Shown: positions 59,036 through 64,000 of the stretch, one piece after another
Layout: every line of letters begins with the position of its first letter
How positions within the stretch are numbered: the stretch's first letter is position 1
Source: Tabrizicola sp.
GTDB lineage: Bacteria; Pseudomonadota; Alphaproteobacteria; Rhodobacterales; Rhodobacteraceae
Length of the DNA stretch: 64,000 nt
Assembly: GCF_030694085.1 (NCBI RefSeq)
Contig: NZ_JAUXZE010000082.1
Span: 62,001-126,000, forward strand
Reading direction: 5' to 3'
Notes under the pieces: model-generated
What the model was told of the DNA's origin: nothing
The model's input: the letters and a program-made list of their open reading frames with translations, nothing else
Database searches by the model: none
Position numbers and translations under genes: made by a program

Positions 59036-60307
59036 TCAGGTGTTCATCGACTCGAAGAATTCGCTGTTCGACTTGGTCTGCTTCAGCTTCGAGATCAGGA
59101 ATTCGATCGCATCCGTCGTCCCCATCGGGTTCAGGATGCGACGCAGGACGTAGGTCTTCTGAAGGTCCATCTTGTCGACCAGAAGGTCCTCTTTCCGGGT
59201 GCCGGATTTCAGGATGTCCATCGCCGGGAACACGCGTTTGTCGGCGACCTTGCGGTCCAGCACGATTTCCGAGTTCCCCGTGCCCTTGAATTCTTCGAAG
59301 ATCACTTCGTCCATCCGGCTGCCGGTGTCGATCAGCGCGGTGGCGATGATGGTCAGCGACCCACCTTCCTCGATGTTCCGGGCGGCACCAAAGAAGCGTT
59401 TCGGCCGCTGCAGGGCGTTGGCGTCCACACCGCCGGTCAGCACCTTGCCCGAGCTTGGAACAACCGTGTTGAATGCGCGGCCCAGACGGGTGATCGAGTC
59501 GAGCAGGATCACCACATCGCGCTTGTGTTCGACCAGACGCTTGGCCTTTTCGATCACCATCTCGGCCACTGCCACGTGCCGCGTCGCCGGTTCGTCGAAG
59601 GTCGAGGCGACAACCTCCCCCTTCACCGTGCGCTGCATGTCGGTGACTTCCTCGGGGCGTTCGTCAATCAGAAGGACGATCAGATAGCACTCCGGGTGAT
59701 TCATCGCGATGGAGTTGGCGATGTTCTGTAGAAGCACCGTCTTGCCCGTGCGCGGCGGGGCCACGATCAGCCCGCGCTGGCCTTTGCCGATGGGGGCCAC
59801 CAGGTCGATGATCCGGGCCGAACGGTCCTTGATCGTCGGATCCTCGACTTCCATCTTCAGCCGCTCATCGGGGTAAAGCGGCGTGAGGTTGTCGAAGTGG
59901 ACCTTGTGGCGCGCCTTTTCCGGGTCGTCGAAGTTGATCCGCGTGACCTTGGTCATGCTGAAATACTTCTCGTTGTCCTTCGGGGCCTGCATCAGTCCTT
60001 CGATGGTATCGCCTGTGCGCAACGAGAACTGGCGCAGGATCTCGGGTCCGACATAGATGTCATCCGGGCCAGGTAGATAGTTTGCGGACGGGCTGCGCAG
60101 GAACCCGAACCCATCCTGCAGCACTTCCAGCACGCCATCTCCGCCGATCTCCCAACCTTCCTCGGCGTGCTCTTTCAGAAGCGAGAACATCATCTCGCCC
60201 TTGCGCATGCTGGGGGCGTTCTCGATCTCCCACTCCTCGGCCATCGCCAGAAGGTCGGCCGGGGTCTTGGCCTTGAGTTCAGAAAGGTTCAAGCGTTCGA
60301 CAGTCAT
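59036..60307 (-). CDS. rho: transcription termination factor Rho
   Basis: Hexameric RNA helicase of 423 residues. It has the N-terminal Rho_N/cold-shock-like RNA-binding domain (VLEVLQDGFGFLRSPSANYLPGPDDIYV), P-loop PIGKGQRGLIVAPPRTGKT, Walker B VVILLDSITRLGRAFN and Q-loop region SGKVLTGGVDANALQRPKRFFGAARNIEEGGSLTI. Full length. A 117-bp gap separates it from the upstream protease gene. Confidence 0.98.
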   Translation of the reverse strand: MTVERLNLSELKAKTPADLLAMAEEWEIENAPSMRKGEMMFSLLKEHAEEGWEIGGDGVLEVLQDGFGFLRSPSANYLPGPDDIYVGPEILRQFSLRTGDTIEGLMQAPKDNEKYFSMTKVTRINFDDPEKARHKVHFDNLTPLYPDERLKMEVEDPTIKDRSARIIDLVAPIGKGQRGLIVAPPRTGKTVLLQNIANSIAMNHPECYLIVLLIDERPEEVTDMQRTVKGEVVASTFDEPATRHVAVAEMVIEKAKRLVEHKRDVVILLDSITRLGRAFNTVVPSSGKVLTGGVDANALQRPKRFFGAARNIEEGGSLTIIATALIDTGSRMDEVIFEEFKGTGNSEIVLDRKVADKRVFPAMDILKSGTRKEDLLVDKMDLQKTYVLRRILNPMGTTDAIEFLISKLKQTKSNSEFFESMNT

Positions 60308-60424
60308 GGAATACCTTTGGGCGGACCACGCCCTCTCGCGGGGGGTCTCGGCGGATTTGGAACGGGAGATGCGATGGACCGGACGGCCCTGCGGCGCCCG
60401 TTTATACCGCGGCGGAGTGCCAAG

Positions 60425-61324
60425 TCAATCTGGCAAAGCCGGATCGGCAAACAACGCGGCCGCCGGGGCCAGGAAGATCAGCCGATTTCGCGGAAAATCC
60501 CACAGCGTCGGCGTATCGGCCAGGAAGATTGCGCCAAGTCGCAGGAAATCGGCCGGGCCGCTGCGACGAAAATCCTTGGGGCCACCTGCCTGCACCAGCG
60601 TGACCGTAAGCGGGCCGAACTCCATATCCCCCAGGCGGATCGACTTCAGTTTCCACAGGTCTGGTCCGCCGGTCAGCAGTCCGGCCCGTGCCAGCGCCGC
60701 CTGCGTTGCGGGGCGCAGGTAGAGCGTCCCGTTGTCGCCCGTATCGAAGTCCACCAGCATCGCCTCCTCACCGATCCGCACCGCCGCAGTGGGCTGCTCG
60801 CCCTTCCAGTAGGAAAAGACGATCTCGCCCCGCACGTCCTGCGGGCTCAGGGCAAAGGTCCCGGCCCGCAGCACCACCAGCCGCTTTCGCGCATAATCCA
60901 GCAGGAACGGATGCGGCTCGACGAAAGGAGAGCCAAGGAACCCCATAAAGCCCGCACCAAACCCGGCCTCGACAAAACCAAAATCGCCACTGACCACCTT
61001 CGCAGGCAGTTCCATCGCTTGCCCGTCCACCGCTAGCACTGGCGCATCGTGCAGCATGACAATGATCGGCTGACCCGAGGCGGCATTGCCCCGCGCCACC
61101 TCTTGTCCCGGTGCCAGGTCGGCCGCTTCGCGGTTCAGCATCACTGTCTCGGGCGTGCCGTTGTCCAGCATCATCTGGCCGGGCTGACCATTGACCGTCA
61201 CCTCCAGCATGGGCTTGCCATCGACGACCACAAAGGGGATCTCGCGCCGGTCCCGTCCATCGGACAACAGTTGCGCGAAACCCGGTGATGCACAAAGCAC
61301 CAGAAGGCAGGCGAGCCTTACCAT
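60425..61324 (-). CDS. secreted retropepsin-like aspartyl protease candidate
   Basis: A 299-residue protein with a signal peptide (MVRLACLLVLCASPGFAQ). Two clan-AA-type active-site loops are visible: MMLDNGTPETVML (about residue 53-65; Asn replaces Thr in D-T-G) and MLVDFDTGDNGTLYL (about 194-208; intact DTG). This suggests a two-lobed aspartic protease or a divergent, possibly inactive relative. The ATG at 61324 overlaps the hemJ stop by 7 bp, so the two are coupled. The long ORF upstream to 61702 runs through hemJ in another frame and is rejected. Confidence 0.75.
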   Translation of the reverse strand: MVRLACLLVLCASPGFAQLLSDGRDRREIPFVVVDGKPMLEVTVNGQPGQMMLDNGTPETVMLNREAADLAPGQEVARGNAASGQPIIVMLHDAPVLAVDGQAMELPAKVVSGDFGFVEAGFGAGFMGFLGSPFVEPHPFLLDYARKRLVVLRAGTFALSPQDVRGEIVFSYWKGEQPTAAVRIGEEAMLVDFDTGDNGTLYLRPATQAALARAGLLTGGPDLWKLKSIRLGDMEFGPLTVTLVQAGGPKDFRRSGPADFLRLGAIFLADTPTLWDFPRNRLIFLAPAAALFADPALPD

Positions 61325-61779
61325 CTCATGATCACCGAGAAGACGATGACAAGCATCAGGATGGTTGGAACCTCGTTCATCAGCCGGTAGGTCCGCCCGG
61401 CCCGGCTGTTGGTGCCCGAGAGGAACTCTTTGCGGCGCAAGCCAAGCCAATGGTGGAACCAGGTCATCCCCAGCACCGCCCCCGCCTTGAACCAGGGCCA
61501 GACGAAAGACCAGTCCACCACCCCCGGCGTGAACACCAGCGCCAGCCCGAAAACCCAGGTCGCGATCATCGCCGGGTTCATGATCCCGCGCAGCAACCGC
61601 CGTTCCATCGTCTGAAACATCGTGTCGGTGGCCGACCCGGCCTGCACCTGCTCGACGTGATAGACGAACAACCTGGGCAGGTAAAAGATCCCCGCCATCC
61701 ACGAGATCACCGACACCACATGCAGCGACTTTGTCACCAGATACCAGTCGGCCAGGAAATCCGTGATCGTCTCTAGCAT
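61318..61779 (-). CDS. hemJ: protoporphyrinogen IX oxidase HemJ / CopD-like membrane protein
   Basis: Membrane protein of 153 residues with about four TM helices. The N-terminal DWYLVTKSLHVVSVISWMAGIFYLPRLFVYH carries conserved His residues, and WFKAGAVLGMTWFHHWLGLRR and the C-terminal RLMNEVPTILMLVIVFSVIMRW follow, matching HemJ. It is next to the origin as in related alphaproteobacteria. GGTGG lies eight bases upstream of the ATG at 61779. The hemE gene usually found beside it is missing. Confidence 0.88.
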   Translation of the reverse strand: MLETITDFLADWYLVTKSLHVVSVISWMAGIFYLPRLFVYHVEQVQAGSATDTMFQTMERRLLRGIMNPAMIATWVFGLALVFTPGVVDWSFVWPWFKAGAVLGMTWFHHWLGLRRKEFLSGTNSRAGRTYRLMNEVPTILMLVIVFSVIMRW

Positions 61780-62190
61780 CTTGTCCACCAAAAGCGCGTT
61801 CGTTCTTCTTCTATAAAGAAAGAATGAAAGAAGGAATGTTGTTGATGTAGGGCCTGTGCAGAACGGGATTGTCCCACTCGCCCCCAGACCCATCCACAGG
61901 GAGGGCCCTGGGGACAAGTTCGGGAAAACCCCCACCCCCTTCGGACTGTTTCCACATTGTCGATTTATTTCATATGGTTAAAATGAACCGTACCCGCGCT
62001 TCATCCACAACCTCGCTCTGTCCCGACCCCCTGACAACCATTTCTCCCGTCCGGCGTGACAAGCCCGTGCACAGCGGGATATCTCTGGCCGGATCGTCCC
62101 GGACCACCCTCGATACCCACAGACCACCGCCACAACCCCTTTCCCGCCCGAAATGGGCCCAGGAACAAACCGCGGATATCCACAGCCCCC
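61780..62190. other. oriC: candidate chromosomal replication origin (oriC)
   Basis: A 411-bp gap with no gene, at the conserved place between the rho-hemJ and maf-aroE-coaE blocks. DnaA-box-like 9-mers (consensus TTATCCACA): TCATCCACA at 62001 and ATATCCACA at 62176 (8/9); CCATCCACA at 61890, GTTTCCACA at 61948, ATACCCACA at 62113, TTGTCCACC at 61781 and a reverse TTGTCCCCA at 61909-61917 (7/9). An AT-rich stretch (about 61954-61988, TTGTCGATTTATTTCATATG and following TTAAAATGAA) could be the unwinding element. Genes diverge from it on both sides. Confidence 0.7.
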
Positions 62191-62778
62191 ATGATCCTCG
62201 CCTCCACCTCTCCGACCCGCCTGCAGATGCTCCGCGCCGCCGGCCTGGACCCCACTGCCATCGCCCCCCGCGTCGACGAAGCCACGATCCGCGATGCCCT
62301 TGTCGCCGAAGGCGCAACCCCGCGCGACATCGCCGACGCCCTGGCCGAGATGAAGGCCCGCAAGGTCGCCGAGAAGCACCCGGCCGACCTTGTCCTTGGC
62401 TGCGACCAGGTTCTCGCCCTGGACCGCGAGACCTTCGCCAAGCCCCAAACCCCCGACGACGCCCGCGCCCAGCTTCGCCAACTGAGAGGCAAGACCCACA
62501 AGCTCCTCTCTGCCGTCGTCGTCTACGAAAACGCCGAACCTGTCTGGCGCACCATCGTCGAAGCCCGCCTGACGATGCACCAGTTCTCCGACGCCTACCT
62601 CGACGACTACGTCACCAGAAACTGGGACAGCATCCGCCACTCTGTCGGCTGCTACAAGGTCGAGGAGGAAGGCGTCCGCCTGTTCTCTGCCATCCACGGC
62701 GACCATTTCACCATTCTTGGCCTACCGCTTTTGCCGCTGTTGGCATGGCTTGGGAACCGGGGCATGATCGCCACATGA
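62191..62778 (+). CDS. maf: Maf-like nucleotide pyrophosphatase
   Basis: Nucleoside-triphosphate pyrophosphatase of the Maf/YceF family, 195 residues. It has ILASTSPTRLQMLRAAGL, ADLVLGCDQVLALD (catalytic Asp), LSAVVVYENAE, and SVGCYKVEEEGVRLFSAIHGDHFTILGLPLLPLL. The YceF-type wording (7-methyl-GTP) is possible but not decisive. There is no ribosome site before the ATG, and a DnaA-box-like sequence lies seven bases upstream, so expression may be linked to origin activity. The stop overlaps aroE (ATGA). Confidence 0.92.
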   Translation: MILASTSPTRLQMLRAAGLDPTAIAPRVDEATIRDALVAEGATPRDIADALAEMKARKVAEKHPADLVLGCDQVLALDRETFAKPQTPDDARAQLRQLRGKTHKLLSAVVVYENAEPVWRTIVEARLTMHQFSDAYLDDYVTRNWDSIRHSVGCYKVEEEGVRLFSAIHGDHFTILGLPLLPLLAWLGNRGMIAT

Positions 62779-63614
62779 CCGACCACCCCCGCATCCCGCT
62801 TGCTGCTGTCCTGGGCCATCCCATAGCCCACAGCCGCAGCCCCGCGCTGCACGGCTACTGGCTCAAGCGGTATGGGATCAAAGGTCACTACATCCCGATC
62901 GACATCGCCCCCCTGGACCTTTCCCGCCTTCTGCGCACCCTGCCCGAGCTTGGCTTCGTCGGCTGCAACGTCACGATCCCGCACAAGGAGGCAATTCTTC
63001 AGATCGCCGATGTCGTCACTGACCGCGCCGCGCTGATCGGGGCGGCCAATACGCTGATCTTCCGCAAGGACGGCAAGATCCATGCCGACAACACCGACGG
63101 GTCCGGCTTCATCGCCAACCTGCGCCAGAACGCGCCGCACTGGGCCCCCGGCTCCGGCCCCGCCGTCGTGCTGGGAGCCGGTGGTGCGGCCCGTGCTGTC
63201 GTTGCCGCCTTGATCGAGGTCGGTGTCCCCGAAATCCGCCTCGCCAACCGCACCCGAGCCCGCGCCGACGCCATCCGCTCCGATTTCGGCGCGAAGATTC
63301 ACGTTCATGAATGGGTTCAGGCCGGCAATCTACTGGACGACGCCGCAACCGTCATCAACACCACCTCGCTTGGGATGACCGGCAAGGCCGATTTTCGCAT
63401 CAACCTTGACAAGCTTAACCCGAACGCGCTCTGCAATGACCTCGTTTACACCCCGCTCAAGACCCAGTTCCTGATCGAGGCCGAAGAACGCGGTGCCACC
63501 ATCGTCGACGGCCTTGGCATGCTTCTGCACCAGGCTGCCCCCGGCTTTGAACGGTGGTTCGGTCAGCGCCCCGAGGTGGACGAGGCCACCCGCAAGGCTG
63601 TCCTTTCGGCATGA
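62775..63614 (+). CDS. aroE: shikimate dehydrogenase
   Basis: NADPH-dependent reduction of 3-dehydroshikimate, 279 residues. It has LGHPIAHSRSPALHGYWL, GCNVTIPHKEAI (catalytic Lys), ANTLIFRKDGKIHADNTDGSGF, NADP-binding VVLGAGGAARAVVAAL with NRTRAR, and VYTPLKTQFLIEAEERG. Coupled to maf and coaE by ATGA overlaps. Confidence 0.97.
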   Translation: MTDHPRIPLAAVLGHPIAHSRSPALHGYWLKRYGIKGHYIPIDIAPLDLSRLLRTLPELGFVGCNVTIPHKEAILQIADVVTDRAALIGAANTLIFRKDGKIHADNTDGSGFIANLRQNAPHWAPGSGPAVVLGAGGAARAVVAALIEVGVPEIRLANRTRARADAIRSDFGAKIHVHEWVQAGNLLDDAATVINTTSLGMTGKADFRINLDKLNPNALCNDLVYTPLKTQFLIEAEERGATIVDGLGMLLHQAAPGFERWFGQRPEVDEATRKAVLSA

Positions 63615-64000
63615 CCTTCGTCCTTGGCCTGACCGGCTCCATCGGCATGGGCAAATCGACCACGGCGCAGATGTTCGCTGACGAGGGTGTCCCCGTCTGG
63701 GACGCCGACGCGACGGTCCACCGCCTTTACCAACCCGGCGAGCCCGCAGCACTTGCCATCGGCGCCCTTTTTCCCACCGCCATCGACGCAGATGGAAGTG
63801 TGAACCGGGCCACGCTCCGCACCCTGATCCAGGCCGACGCCACAGTCCTCGACCGCCTGAACGCCGCCGTCCATCCCCTTGTCGCTGCGGACCGCGCCCG
63901 GTTCCTAACGGCCAACGCAGCCGCCGAAATCGTCCTCCTCGACGTGCCGCTGCTCTATGAGATCGCCCTCGATGGCGCCTGTGACGCCGTCGCCGTCGTT
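63611..64000 (+). CDS. coaE: dephospho-CoA kinase (3' part outside window)
   Basis: Last step of coenzyme A synthesis. The first 130 codons are present: P-loop FVLGLTGSIGMGKSTTAQMFADEGVPVWDADATVHRLY and VLLDVPLLYEIALDGACDAVAVV. The start overlaps the aroE stop. The gene continues beyond the right edge; dnaQ and secB usually follow in relatives. Confidence 0.96.
   Translation, partial: MTFVLGLTGSIGMGKSTTAQMFADEGVPVWDADATVHRLYQPGEPAALAIGALFPTAIDADGSVNRATLRTLIQADATVLDRLNAAVHPLVAADRARFLTANAAAEIVLLDVPLLYEIALDGACDAVAVV

Noticed and set aside
1..64000. CRISPR arrays, insertion sequences, prophage or integron
   Set aside because: No regularly spaced direct repeats, transposase, integrase or phage genes are visible; only short dispersed repeats.

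Overview
The window reads as a chromosomal segment of a GC-rich alphaproteobacterium, most likely Rhodobacteraceae. The clues are the hemD / Mic60-like (COG4223) / hemY cluster, a petP-petR pair, a DUF2125 protein, the order HDAC-xseB-ispA-dxs, and the origin-proximal order parB-parA-rsmG-mnmG-mnmE-rho-(protease)-hemJ-[gap]-maf-aroE-coaE, which matches the oriC neighbourhood known from Caulobacter and relatives. I see no prophage, insertion sequence or CRISPR array. One tRNA gene (Thr, anticodon CGT) is present.

Layout. 1-4.1 kb: a glycoside-scavenging locus (LacI regulator, GH78 alpha-L-rhamnosidase, start of an ABC substrate-binding protein). 4.1-10.4 kb: tightly overlapping housekeeping genes (EVE protein, YciI, gpsA, tsaD), then divergent hemD, Mic60-like, hemY and tRNA-Thr. 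10.4-16.8 kb: a DEAD-box helicase with a repetitive basic tail, cysQ-like, pmbA/tldE, DUF2125. 16.9-25.8 kb: enoyl-CoA hydratase, agmatinase, MscS channel and BaiN-like flavoprotein; then pheS (without pheT), a methyltransferase, ubiG, proline iminopeptidase and an unknown membrane protein. 25.9-32.2 kb: dxs, ispA, xseB, HDAC-like, petR, petP and ilvE. 32.2-33.5 kb: a divergent ohr/ohrR peroxide-sensing module with palindromic operators, and an unannotated-looking 55-residue basic protein. 33.6-36 kb: three genes resembling the non-phosphorylative L-fucose (or similar 6-deoxy sugar/aldose) route. 36-41 kb: queG, GST, mtgA, DUF1269, DUF1643 and an RTX-repeat protein. 41-46.2 kb: rpsO, hslV and hslU, separated by a glycosyltransferase, an orphan BrnA-like antitoxin and a DUF2157 membrane protein. 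46.6-53.5 kb: mutS, grpE/hrcA, rph, rdgB, hemW. 53.5-64 kb: partition and replication-origin region with two exact parS sites and a 411-bp gap holding several DnaA-box-like sequences, the best oriC candidate. Genes diverge away from that gap on both sides, as expected for co-orientation with replication forks.

The most unusual sequence-level signal is an octamer family, GTATATAC / GTATCTAC (and its complement GTAGATAC). It occurs 16 times in the first 52 kb, nearly always inside genes and in all three reading frames. It is often written with codons (ATA, CTA, GTA) that such a GC-rich genome normally avoids, and it is absent from the origin-proximal last 11.6 kb. Other items worth checking are a three-copy intergenic repeat (core CTTTCATCTTTGC) that in one case supplies a gene's start codon, a predicted leaderless ohrR transcript, the orphan BrnA gene with a large upstream palindrome, and HemY with a LapB-like zinc ribbon.
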